From Bacteroidota bacterium (GTDB lineage Bacteria > Bacteroidota > Bacteroidia > Chitinophagales > LD1): 64,000 nucleotides of DNA. The stretch is from assembly GCA_018267365.1 (NCBI GenBank), contig JAFDYQ010000006.1:1-64000 (forward strand), in the 5' to 3' direction. Below, in pieces: positions 7,761-15,497 of the stretch. The notes below the pieces were generated by a model that worked only from the letters and a program-made list of their open reading frames with translations, searched no databases and was not told the DNA's origin. Every line of letters begins with the position of its first letter. The stretch's first letter is position 1. The position numbers and the translations under genes were made by a program.

Positions 7761-9884
7761 ATGAAAAAACTTTCTTTTCTGCTTTGCTTCATGGCGATAG
7801 CTATGTGGCGCAGTCATGCCCAGGTCAATCCTAACTATCACGTAGAGATCGTGAGGGACAGTTTTGGTGTGCCACACATCTTTGGCAAGACGGATGCTGA
7901 TGCTGCGTACGGCCTCGTATATTCTGCCTGCGAAGACGATTTTAAGACCGTGCAGTGGGGTCTCATGCTGGCCCGCGGCAAGCTGGGCCTGATGATGGGT
8001 GTGGAAGGTGCCAAGATAGACTATGCTGTACAGCTGCTGGGCGTACCGGATATCATCAATGAGCGATATGATAAAGACCTCTCACCGGAGTTTCGCAAGC
8101 TGCTGGATGCTGCTGCTGCTGCCGGCAATGACTATGCGCGCAAGCATCCTGACCGCGTGATAGCCAAGAGCCTCCTGCCTGTGAAGCCGCAAGACTTCAT
8201 AGCCGGCTATATGCTCTCTATGGCGCTGATGACAGGTGTAGATAATGCCATCAAGCAAGTAGTAGGAAATACTGTACCGACGCTGGACTACAATAAAGAT
8301 GCCCGCGGCTCCAATGCGCTCGCCATGAACTCTAACGTCACTGCTGATGGCGGTGTATACCTGGACGTGAACGCGCACCAGCCGCTGGAGGGACCTATGA
8401 GCTGGTACGAAGCACACGTGCATAGCGAGGAGGGATGGAATGCGCTGGGGGCGACCTTTCATGGTGCGGTGTCCATTTTTCACGGTGTGAATGAAAACCT
8501 CGGCTGGGCGCATACTACCAACTACTTTGATGCGATAGATATCTATCAGCTGCAGCAGGACCCTAAGAAGAAAAATCACTACCTGGTAGACGGTCAGTCA
8601 TATAGGCTGGAAAGCAAAATGGCAAAACTGACTGTCAACCTGGCCAAGAACAGGGAGAAGCACAAATTTGTATTGACCATAGGCAAGAAGCGGTGGTGGA
8701 GTATATATGGCGCTACCTACAAGAACGATAAGGGTTGGTTTGCCATCAGACTGGCGTCTAATATGACCATCAAATCAGTAGAACAGTGGTACCTGATGAA
8801 TAAGGCGAAGAACTACCATGAGTTTCGCAATATCCTGAATATGCAGGGCATAGTCAATCAATATATCACCTATGCAGATCATAATGATACGATCTACTGC
8901 GTGAGCAATGGCGCGATGCCGCTGCGCGCTGATGGGTACAACTGGAAATCAACCGTGCCCGGCAACACGATGAAAACGCTCTGGACAAAGTTTCTGCCAC
9001 ATGACTCGCTGCCACACGTTTTGAACCCCAGGTGCGGCTATGTATTTGAGACAAACAATACCTCCTATACTATGACAGCGAAGGATGAGAATCCACCTAA
9101 GCTGCCTATACAAAAGAATGTAGGGTTTGAGCTGAACGAAACGAACCGTAGCCTCCGCTTCTACGAGATGATGGATGAGATGAAAGGCAGGAAACTGACC
9201 TGGGACGACTTTCTCAAGATCAAATACGATATCCACTATCCGCAGCATGTCACTGCTCCGTTCAAGCACTTTGAGGTAGAAGAGATATTTCACCTGGATG
9301 AGAAGCAATACCCGGATATAGCCGATGCGATAGGCATCCTGAAAAAGTGGTCTGTGAAGCGCGAAGGAGCCATCACTGATACCAATGCCACACTGCTTTA
9401 CAAATTCCTATATCGCTGTTACTTCTCTATCAATGACTCTATGGACCATAGATTTTCTATCGATAATAAGGCAAAGGTGGACTACTTCGTACAAGGCCTG
9501 CGCGATGTAAAGACCGATATGATGACCGACTATGGCAAGCTGAATGTGCCGCTGGGAGTCTTCCAGCGCCATATCAGAGATACCATAGATCTGCCTACTG
9601 CGGGAGGACCCGATATGTGGAACGCCAAGTATGGCTTCCGCTATAATAACAAAGAGATCAAAGTCTCAAACGGCGAATCATACATCCTGCTGGCCCGCTG
9701 GCCCAAGGGTGCTCAGCTGCCTGTGCTAAGGTCGATAGCCTGCTATGGCAGCAGCAATACCCCGGGTGCGAAGCACTATACGGATCAGATGCAGATGTAT
9801 GTACACCAGCAGACCAAGGAGGAAAGCCTGAGCAAAGACTGGGCGTACCAACATGCTGAGAGGATCTACCACCCGGGAGAGTAG
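7761..9884 (+). CDS. Penicillin acylase-family N-terminal nucleophile hydrolase
   Basis: Secreted or periplasmic amidase of the penicillin G acylase / acyl-homoserine-lactone acylase family, made as one precursor that cleaves itself into two chains. I start at the ATG at 7761, which gives a clean signal peptide (MKKLSFLLCFMAIAMWRSHAQ); a TTG three codons earlier adds nothing. The autocatalytic nucleophile is Ser184 in RGSNALAMNSN, matching the family GSNAW site with Leu in place of Trp. The N-terminal VEIVRDSFGVPHIFGKTDADAAYGLVY segment is diagnostic. The 708-residue length is normal. Substrate cannot be told from sequence: acyl-homoserine lactones, beta-lactams or other N-acyl amides are all possible. 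Confidence 0.92.
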   Translation: MKKLSFLLCFMAIAMWRSHAQVNPNYHVEIVRDSFGVPHIFGKTDADAAYGLVYSACEDDFKTVQWGLMLARGKLGLMMGVEGAKIDYAVQLLGVPDIINERYDKDLSPEFRKLLDAAAAAGNDYARKHPDRVIAKSLLPVKPQDFIAGYMLSMALMTGVDNAIKQVVGNTVPTLDYNKDARGSNALAMNSNVTADGGVYLDVNAHQPLEGPMSWYEAHVHSEEGWNALGATFHGAVSIFHGVNENLGWAHTTNYFDAIDIYQLQQDPKKKNHYLVDGQSYRLESKMAKLTVNLAKNREKHKFVLTIGKKRWWSIYGATYKNDKGWFAIRLASNMTIKSVEQWYLMNKAKNYHEFRNILNMQGIVNQYITYADHNDTIYCVSNGAMPLRADGYNWKSTVPGNTMKTLWTKFLPHDSLPHVLNPRCGYVFETNNTSYTMTAKDENPPKLPIQKNVGFELNETNRSLRFYEMMDEMKGRKLTWDDFLKIKYDIHYPQHVTAPFKHFEVEEIFHLDEKQYPDIADAIGILKKWSVKREGAITDTNATLLYKFLYRCYFSINDSMDHRFSIDNKAKVDYFVQGLRDVKTDMMTDYGKLNVPLGVFQRHIRDTIDLPTAGGPDMWNAKYGFRYNNKEIKVSNGESYILLARWPKGAQLPVLRSIACYGSSNTPGAKHYTDQMQMYVHQQTKEESLSKDWAYQHAERIYHPGE

Positions 9885-9888
9885 GCCT

Positions 9889-10560
9889 CTAGTTTTCGCC
9901 GGCTTTGCCTGTCTCTTTGTGATGTAGCCACCATGAGTAGACAAATGAGAGCGCTGTAGTGCCCAGTGCGAAGCCTGCAATAATGTACGGTATGACTGTA
10001 TCCGGCAGGATCAGAACGGCCACTATACTGAGCAGCCCGCCATAAAACCAGATCCGGCCAAATACCAGGTGTGTCTGCTTCCAGACATGGTCACTGCTGA
10101 GTGTCCATGGTGTACGGATGCCTATGAACCAGTTTGGCTTGATATTGATGATAAAGTTGCCGAGTACAGCCAATAGCAATAGCACCAGTATCGGGATGTA
10201 TTTGACCTCGTGCGCATCCGGTGTATGGCTCAGAGACAGATGGGCCAGGAGAATGCTAATAGCGCTCATGGCTGCCGTGACCACTACCCGGATCTTATAG
10301 AAATTGCTGGCAAAAAACTCACCGGCCATGCGCTTAGGATCTATATTGGGTAGCAGCAGGAGCAAAAAGTAAGATACAACCATGATGCCCGGCATTAGAA
10401 ATATGGTGCTACGGCCACCCCAGCCGTCTACCTCCCCGTGCAGATTGTAGTGGACCGGGATCTCAGCAGGGAGCTGCGGCCAGATGTAGATAATGTAAAC
10501 TATAGGTAGAAGCGTGAGCAGCCAGAGGACGCTTTCTTTTTTCAGATGGATGGTATTCAT
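9889..10560 (-). CDS. SdpI-family membrane protein (DUF1648 plus SdpI domain)
   Basis: A 223-residue inner-membrane protein with about six hydrophobic segments. The N-terminal part carries the DUF1648 signature (LPAEIPVHYNLHGEVDGWGG) and the C-terminal half the SdpI fold with PNWFIGIRTPWTLSSDHVWK. In Bacillus subtilis, SdpI gives immunity to the SdpC killing peptide and sequesters the repressor SdpR. Here it lies 5 bp downstream of an ArsR-type repressor gene, the same two-gene arrangement, but no SdpABC toxin genes are in the window. It may give protection against foreign peptides or simply signal membrane stress. Confidence 0.92.
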   Translation of the reverse strand: MNTIHLKKESVLWLLTLLPIVYIIYIWPQLPAEIPVHYNLHGEVDGWGGRSTIFLMPGIMVVSYFLLLLLPNIDPKRMAGEFFASNFYKIRVVVTAAMSAISILLAHLSLSHTPDAHEVKYIPILVLLLLAVLGNFIINIKPNWFIGIRTPWTLSSDHVWKQTHLVFGRIWFYGGLLSIVAVLILPDTVIPYIIAGFALGTTALSFVYSWWLHHKETGKAGEN

Positions 10561-10565
10561 GACTT

Positions 10566-10844
10566 TTATTTTTTGGTTTTAGATTTTTTCTTTCCTGTAA
10601 ACTGGATGAACCAAGCCGCTATCTCGTCCATGACGGTAGTATTGAGCGAGTAATAGATGTACTGCCCCTGCTTGACACTCTCGACCAGGCCTGCCTGACG
10701 CAGCAGATCGAGATGATGTGATATAGTAGGCTTGGAGAAGCTAAACTCATCTGCTATCTCCCCCGCCGTCATATCCTTCTGCTGCAGGAGCTGCAGAATA
10801 TCCCTGCGAGTCTGATCGTTAAGTGCTTTAAACAAGGTATTCAT
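10566..10844 (-). CDS. ArsR/SdpR-type winged-helix repressor
   Basis: A 92-residue DNA-binding protein. The winged helix covers nearly the whole chain: MNTLFKALNDQTRRDILQLL, then the recognition helix FSFSKPTISHHLDLLRQAGL and the wing VKQGQYIYYSL. The Cys metal-binding motif of arsenic or cadmium sensors is absent, and the sequence pattern fits autorepressors of the SdpR group. It is the first gene of an operon with the SdpI-family gene. A perfect inverted repeat lies just upstream of its start, so it very likely represses its own operon, with release when the downstream membrane protein binds it (known for B. subtilis SdpR/SdpI; inferred here). Confidence 0.93.
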   Translation of the reverse strand: MNTLFKALNDQTRRDILQLLQQKDMTAGEIADEFSFSKPTISHHLDLLRQAGLVESVKQGQYIYYSLNTTVMDEIAAWFIQFTGKKKSKTKK

Positions 10845-10861
10845 CCGGTAGATGTTTGTAT

Positions 10862-10881
10862 ATTTAGATAACTATCTAAAT
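10862..10881. promoter_or_regulatory. Operator: perfect 9-bp inverted repeat
   Basis: ATTTAGATA and its exact reverse complement TATCTAAAT are separated by two bases. The palindrome lies 17 bp upstream of the repressor ATG and directly downstream of the -7 box, across the expected transcription start, the classic position for an ArsR-family autorepressor site. Confidence 0.8.
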
Positions 10882-10882
10882 G

Positions 10883-10912
10883 CAAATGTAAGCAGAATTT
10901 CTGATTTGCAAA
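10883..10912 (-). promoter_or_regulatory. Promoter of the sdpR/sdpI-like operon
   Basis: On the minus strand TTTG (10912-10909) is followed after 18 bp by TACATTTG (10890-10883), an exact match to TAnnTTTG. Spacing is one base short of the usual 19. The operator begins one base further downstream. Confidence 0.75.
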
Positions 10913-10928
10913 TTTTTTTTCAGAAAAA

Positions 10929-11642
10929 TCATTCTAATTGGCGGCGATAGAGCTGTAGGGTATTTTCGAGGCCGTAGTAGAGGCAGTCGCGCACCAGTGC
11001 GTGACCGATAGATACCTCCAGCAGAGAGGGTATCCGTTGTTTGAAAAATTTCAGATTATCCAGGTTGAGATCATGACCGGCGTTGATGCCTATGCCGATC
11101 TCGTCACAGTGTATCGCTGCGCCAGCAAAATCTTTGATAGCGGCCTCTTTATCTGTATAAAAGTCATGCGCATAAGGTCCGGTATAAAACTCGATACGGT
11201 CTGCGCCGACCTTCTTAGCACCATCTATCAATGAGGCTAGAGGATCTATAAAAAGCGAAACGCGTACGCCTTCTTTACTCAATGTGCTGATGATATCCGT
11301 GAGCAGTGCTTCGTGCCGGATCGTATCCCAACCATGGTCTGAGGTAAGCTGACCCGGTGCATCCGGCACGAGCGTACACTGCTCAGGCTTGACCTCCAGT
11401 ACCATTTTCATAAAATCATCCGATGGATAGCCCTCAATATTAAACTCGGTAGTAACTATTTCTTTGAGTGCGTAGACATCACTACGGCGTATGTGGCGCT
11501 CATCGGGACGCGGGTGTACTGTGATGCCCTGTGCGCCCCATTTCTCGCAGTCCCGGGCAAACTGTACGAGATCAGGGATATTGGCGCCGCGCGAGTTTCG
11601 CAGGAGCGCTATTTTATTGATATTGACAGATAGTCTGGCCAT
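10929..11642 (-). CDS. pdxJ: Pyridoxine 5'-phosphate synthase
   Basis: Last step of the DXP-dependent vitamin B6 pathway: condenses 1-deoxyxylulose 5-phosphate with 3-amino-2-oxopropyl phosphate. It is a cytosolic TIM barrel. Family marks are the opening MARLSVNINKIALLRNSRG, the catalytic HPRPDERHIR loop, the GINAGHDLNLDNL phosphate site and EVSIGHALVRDCLYYGLENT near the end. The length of 237 is standard. It begins 5 bp after the alpha/beta hydrolase gene, so the two are cotranscribed; a functional link between them is not obvious. Confidence 0.97.
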   Translation of the reverse strand: MARLSVNINKIALLRNSRGANIPDLVQFARDCEKWGAQGITVHPRPDERHIRRSDVYALKEIVTTEFNIEGYPSDDFMKMVLEVKPEQCTLVPDAPGQLTSDHGWDTIRHEALLTDIISTLSKEGVRVSLFIDPLASLIDGAKKVGADRIEFYTGPYAHDFYTDKEAAIKDFAGAAIHCDEIGIGINAGHDLNLDNLKFFKQRIPSLLEVSIGHALVRDCLYYGLENTLQLYRRQLE

Positions 11643-11647
11643 TACTT

Positions 11648-12598
11648 TTATTTAGACATAAATTCTTTGATCACCGCATGCAAGGCAGCAGGTTCCTCGC
11701 GCTGAGGATTGTGCCCGGAGCGCTCAAACATAACAAACCGTGCCTGCGGGCAAAATCTCTTGTATTGTACTTCCCACTTAGGCACGCCTACACGGTCGAA
11801 ACGTCCCGCCAGAATAAGAACCGGCATCTTCAGATTTTTCAGCTCGCGCCGATAGTCGAAGCTACCGATATCACTGCCTACTATGAAGTCACCATCGCGA
11901 CCTACCATCTGGTAGTAGAGGTCATAGTTGAAGCGATTTGGATAGCCGGGATCTATATTCCTGCGGAAGAGATCCGGATTGTAAGCATAGAGAAAGCCGT
12001 AAGGTACGCGGCCATAGATAGCCTGGTGAATGGAATCTGATGAGACGATGCCCTGGCTGCGCAGGGTCATGAGGGTATCCCATACCTCGGGATAGTTTTC
12101 CTGTATCTCGCGGTTACTATTGTCATCATTCTCCTGCCACATGGCGTAGCTGTGCAGCGTGCAGGCGAGTATCAGGTGGCTGACATGCTCTGGGTATTTC
12201 AGTGCATAGCCCTGGGCTACTACGCCGCCATAGGAGTGGCCGAGGACGGAGATCTTGTCGAGTTTGAGTGCTTTGCGCAGTCCTTCCAGGTCTTCTATAT
12301 CACGTGCTATGGTATATTCTTTCAGGTCCTTAGCTTGATCAGATTTGCCACGCCCATACGCATCAAAGAAAATAAGCCTGCAGACATCAGACAAAGTATC
12401 AAAGGAATGCATGCCGGCATGTGAGCCGCCCGGGCCACCTGCTATCAGTATCATCGGCTCTCCCGTGCCTTTTTCTTCCACCCAGAGATGTGCCCCGTTT
12501 ATAGTGATGTATTGCCCCTTGGGATGTACGTAGCTATTATCCTGAGCAGATAGCTGAGATATGATCAGAAGGAGGATGGGTAGGAGAAGGTGTCTCAT
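11648..12598 (-). CDS. Secreted alpha/beta hydrolase, proline iminopeptidase-like
   Basis: Exported alpha/beta-fold hydrolase. Translation from the ATG at 12598 starts with a signal peptide (MRHLLLPILLLIISQLSAQ); the longer frame to 12676 would bury it and overlap the previous gene, so I reject it. The oxyanion-hole motif is GGPGGSH, the nucleophile Ser is in GHSYGG, the acid Asp in AGRFDRVG and the His in RSGHNPQ. The GGPG motif points to the prolyl-aminopeptidase (S33) group, but many esterases and C-C hydrolases share it, so the substrate is open. It is followed directly by pdxJ and lies 31 bp after the HU/SPOR gene. Confidence 0.9.
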   Translation of the reverse strand: MRHLLLPILLLIISQLSAQDNSYVHPKGQYITINGAHLWVEEKGTGEPMILIAGGPGGSHAGMHSFDTLSDVCRLIFFDAYGRGKSDQAKDLKEYTIARDIEDLEGLRKALKLDKISVLGHSYGGVVAQGYALKYPEHVSHLILACTLHSYAMWQENDDNSNREIQENYPEVWDTLMTLRSQGIVSSDSIHQAIYGRVPYGFLYAYNPDLFRRNIDPGYPNRFNYDLYYQMVGRDGDFIVGSDIGSFDYRRELKNLKMPVLILAGRFDRVGVPKWEVQYKRFCPQARFVMFERSGHNPQREEPAALHAVIKEFMSK

Positions 12599-12629
12599 AT
12601 GCTGCGGTTTGAGACAGCAAGATGATAAT

Positions 12630-13670
12630 TTACTTGCGTACCAGCAACCAGTAGGAGGAGTCAGCCTGGCGGGCATCTTTCAGTTTCTGAAATGCCTCTG
12701 CATAAGTATCACCGGCATAAAAGCCAATGCGTATCCAGTCCGGAGTCGTATCCTCAAATTGCTGTTTGTCAGGATGGTGGTCTTTCAGAAAAGCTTCTGC
12801 GCGGTGTAGGTTATGCGGCTCATGAAAGGAGCCGATGATCACGTAGTACTTGCGACCGGTGGTAGACTGTACACCTGTATTGGTGGTCTCAGTCTGTATG
12901 CGCACAGGTGCTGCCGTCTGGTCTGTAGTAGAGTCTACTGTGGTCTCGGTCTGCAGGATGACCGGCTGCGCATCATTATCGACCAGTGCAGGTACCTCAT
13001 GATCTATACTGACCCTGGGCTCGGGCTGTATCACTACCGGCTGGTCTACGCGCTCCATAAAGCTGAGGACGCTGGCCGTATTGAGATGAAGTGGCTTGAT
13101 ATCTACGCCCTGGTACATCAGGCTGGTGATGGTGCCGAGCGTGAGCAGCAGCAGTATCACTGCGGCCATAGCCCAGCTCCTGTTAGTGCGATCCAGCGCA
13201 TATGATGCACGGTGAACCTCCATGACCTCAATAGTGGCGTCAGATTTATCCCGGAGTACGGGCTCTGCTACTACCTTGCGCAGGCCGTAAGAGGCATAGA
13301 GATAGTTGACCCTGTCATCTGCAGTAAACTGGAGGTTGCGCTCCACATTTCTGTGGAAACGGCCTATCTGCGGGAGGTATATCTCCTCATTATTGGCCAG
13401 GAGTTTAAGGGTTTTCTGTACCCACTGGTCTACCTGATCTGCCACCGCAGCATAATCCTGCCCTGTACGGGAGGCGATGTGCTGGACCAGCAGGCCATCA
13501 TTCCTGGTCAGGTATTCATTGAACGCCAGCGCCTTGGAGGGTGGATAAATGGTATGCTCTGCCAGCACCATCTCAGCCGACCTGTAGCTGGCCAGTATAC
13601 CGCCAAAGCCGGGTATAATGACGCACTCGTAGTCCCAGAGCAGCTCCTGTATGTAGACAGATATATCCAT
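12630..13670 (-). CDS. HU-CCDC81-type and SPOR domain membrane protein
   Basis: A 346-residue inner-membrane protein of a Bacteroidota-specific design. The N-terminal ~135 residues (MDISVYIQELLWDYECVIIP, GFGGILASY) form tandem HU-like domains of the CCDC81 type, here probably cytosolic and perhaps DNA- or protein-binding. One transmembrane helix follows (about 177-198, AMAAVILLLLTLGTITSLMY). After a Thr/Val/Gln-rich linker, the last ~75 residues form a SPOR domain (KYYVIIGSFHEPHNLHRAEA), which binds denuded peptidoglycan glycans in other bacteria. The architecture suggests a link between the nucleoid or cytosol and septal wall, but no direct function is known. Confidence 0.9.
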   Translation of the reverse strand: MDISVYIQELLWDYECVIIPGFGGILASYRSAEMVLAEHTIYPPSKALAFNEYLTRNDGLLVQHIASRTGQDYAAVADQVDQWVQKTLKLLANNEEIYLPQIGRFHRNVERNLQFTADDRVNYLYASYGLRKVVAEPVLRDKSDATIEVMEVHRASYALDRTNRSWAMAAVILLLLTLGTITSLMYQGVDIKPLHLNTASVLSFMERVDQPVVIQPEPRVSIDHEVPALVDNDAQPVILQTETTVDSTTDQTAAPVRIQTETTNTGVQSTTGRKYYVIIGSFHEPHNLHRAEAFLKDHHPDKQQFEDTTPDWIRIGFYAGDTYAEAFQKLKDARQADSSYWLLVRK

Positions 13671-13844
13671 TATCGATTATAAATCAGCTATTACGACTTA
13701 ATATAGACAATATTGCCGTAATATTCCCCTGCAAGGATCGCAATGATACTGGAATTTAACTAATAGCGGTTTGTTAAGTTGCTCACGGCTATTCACACGC
13801 TATTCACATGGGGTGGGGATAAGTTTAATAACAGGAGGAGTGAA

Positions 13845-15494
13845 TCAGAAGCAGAATCTGGCGCCGATCATACCGTTGATGCCATAGACCTGATAGTTTG
13901 CCCAGACCTGATAGCGCTGATGTGCAATATTATTGAGCTGCCCAAAGAAGGAAAGCTTCTTATTGAAAAGGTACTCGATATTCAGATTGGCATCTACGGT
14001 GCCATGTATATTGCGGATATTGTCCGGCGCTATAAAGCCATAGTAGTTTGAGAAAGCGTAGATATCCGCACCTACTATGATCTTTTTCTGAATGATATAA
14101 CTTCCCTTGATACTGGCCCGAACAAGCGGCTCATACCAGGCCCGGGCATTGTCGTGCAGAGAGTAGGAGTTGAGCTCCATGGAGGCTAGCAGGCGGAGGT
14201 CCTCTTTGTGATTGTATCCCAGCTCTACCAGCCCGTTGAATACTTTGGCGCTCTGGTCGTAGGCTACATAGAAGCGTTTATTGTCAAAGTAATCTGTGTA
14301 GTACAGCGGCATATTGCTGATTCTGCGATATGCGAAGCGAATGTTATAGGAGAAAACATCTACTGTACCTTTCACACCACCGAAGATATCGCCGATGCGT
14401 GTATTCTGCAGCTGGATGGTAGAATTGATAAAGTTATTCCGCTCGGCCAATGTCTTGAACGAGTTCTTCTGGAACCGGATCTCCCATCCGGCATAGGCGA
14501 GCAACTTGTGCTGGTACAGACGCTTCTCTATATATAGATCAGGTAGTGCGTATACCTTGCTGCCATCTGCTGCTATCGTGATAGCACCGTGGGCTTTCCA
14601 GTCATCATTATTAAAGCCGTAACCTACATTGGTCAGGAAAAGGGTGCGGAATATACTATTGGAATCAGGCTTATATTCGGATATATCTGCCTGGAATCCC
14701 GCATATACAGAATGTAATTTTAGGAAGGTATAGTTAGCCCCCACTTTGCCATTCACAAAATATTCATAGCCCTTGCCATAAGTTTCCTGAAAGTAATTGC
14801 CAAGCAGTGCAGCATTGTAGTCTATATTCAGCTTGTTCTTTGCGCTATTCTTCAGGCCGATATTAAGATCATAGTCGCGGAGATTTTGGCGTACAGCCTT
14901 TTCATCAAAGGTAGTATCGGGCGAGCCGTAAAAATGCGTCCTCAGATTGTGAAAGCGAAAAGCGCCACTTAGTTCGACTTTACCCGGATTGTATTTGACA
15001 TAGGCACCGGCCTTGTCATCGCTAAAGCGCTGATTTTTGATCTTAAAGCCATACATGGACAGGTGATCATAAAAGAACCCGTATTTGATCGTCTTTGACT
15101 TATTGTCATTGTACATCAGCTCGGCCAGAGGGGCCAGCTGACTGCCAAATCCCAGCTTGACATACGACGAATTAAAACGCTCGAGTTTATCGGTGCTCAT
15201 ACCCAGCGGGCGCAGCGGATTAGGCTCAAAGGATATGTCCTTGTAGTCGCGTTCAGGCACTTTGTAGGAGAGTTTCGGTGTGTGCTCTTCTTCCTCAGGT
15301 ATATTTGGGCTCAGGCTGATCTTGTCAGCGTCTTTCACCTTGGCCTCATACTCGCGCATGATGATCACCTGGTCATTGGTGCCGGGATTAGTGCCGGACT
15401 GTGCATAGGCCCCTGTCCCTGCTATGAAGCATACACAGGCCAATGCCAGCCTGGCGAGGCTGCTTGCGCTCTGATATGTGCTTTGTGACTTCAT
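13845..15494 (-). CDS. Outer-membrane beta-barrel protein
   Basis: A 549-residue outer-membrane protein. A signal peptide (ending GTGAYAQ) is followed by a short acidic periplasmic segment (EEEEHTPKLSYKVPERDY) and a long run of alternating aromatic/polar strands that end in ...GARFCF, with the terminal Phe typical of barrels. There is no plug or TonB box I can recognise, so it is not a full TonB receptor; it resembles the TPR-associated porin-like proteins of Bacteroidota. It starts 3 bp after the stop codon of the 1031-residue TPR gene, so the two are made together and probably act together at the envelope. Confidence 0.82.
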   Translation of the reverse strand: MKSQSTYQSASSLARLALACVCFIAGTGAYAQSGTNPGTNDQVIIMREYEAKVKDADKISLSPNIPEEEEHTPKLSYKVPERDYKDISFEPNPLRPLGMSTDKLERFNSSYVKLGFGSQLAPLAELMYNDNKSKTIKYGFFYDHLSMYGFKIKNQRFSDDKAGAYVKYNPGKVELSGAFRFHNLRTHFYGSPDTTFDEKAVRQNLRDYDLNIGLKNSAKNKLNIDYNAALLGNYFQETYGKGYEYFVNGKVGANYTFLKLHSVYAGFQADISEYKPDSNSIFRTLFLTNVGYGFNNDDWKAHGAITIAADGSKVYALPDLYIEKRLYQHKLLAYAGWEIRFQKNSFKTLAERNNFINSTIQLQNTRIGDIFGGVKGTVDVFSYNIRFAYRRISNMPLYYTDYFDNKRFYVAYDQSAKVFNGLVELGYNHKEDLRLLASMELNSYSLHDNARAWYEPLVRASIKGSYIIQKKIIVGADIYAFSNYYGFIAPDNIRNIHGTVDANLNIEYLFNKKLSFFGQLNNIAHQRYQVWANYQVYGINGMIGARFCF

Positions 15495-15497
15495 ATT

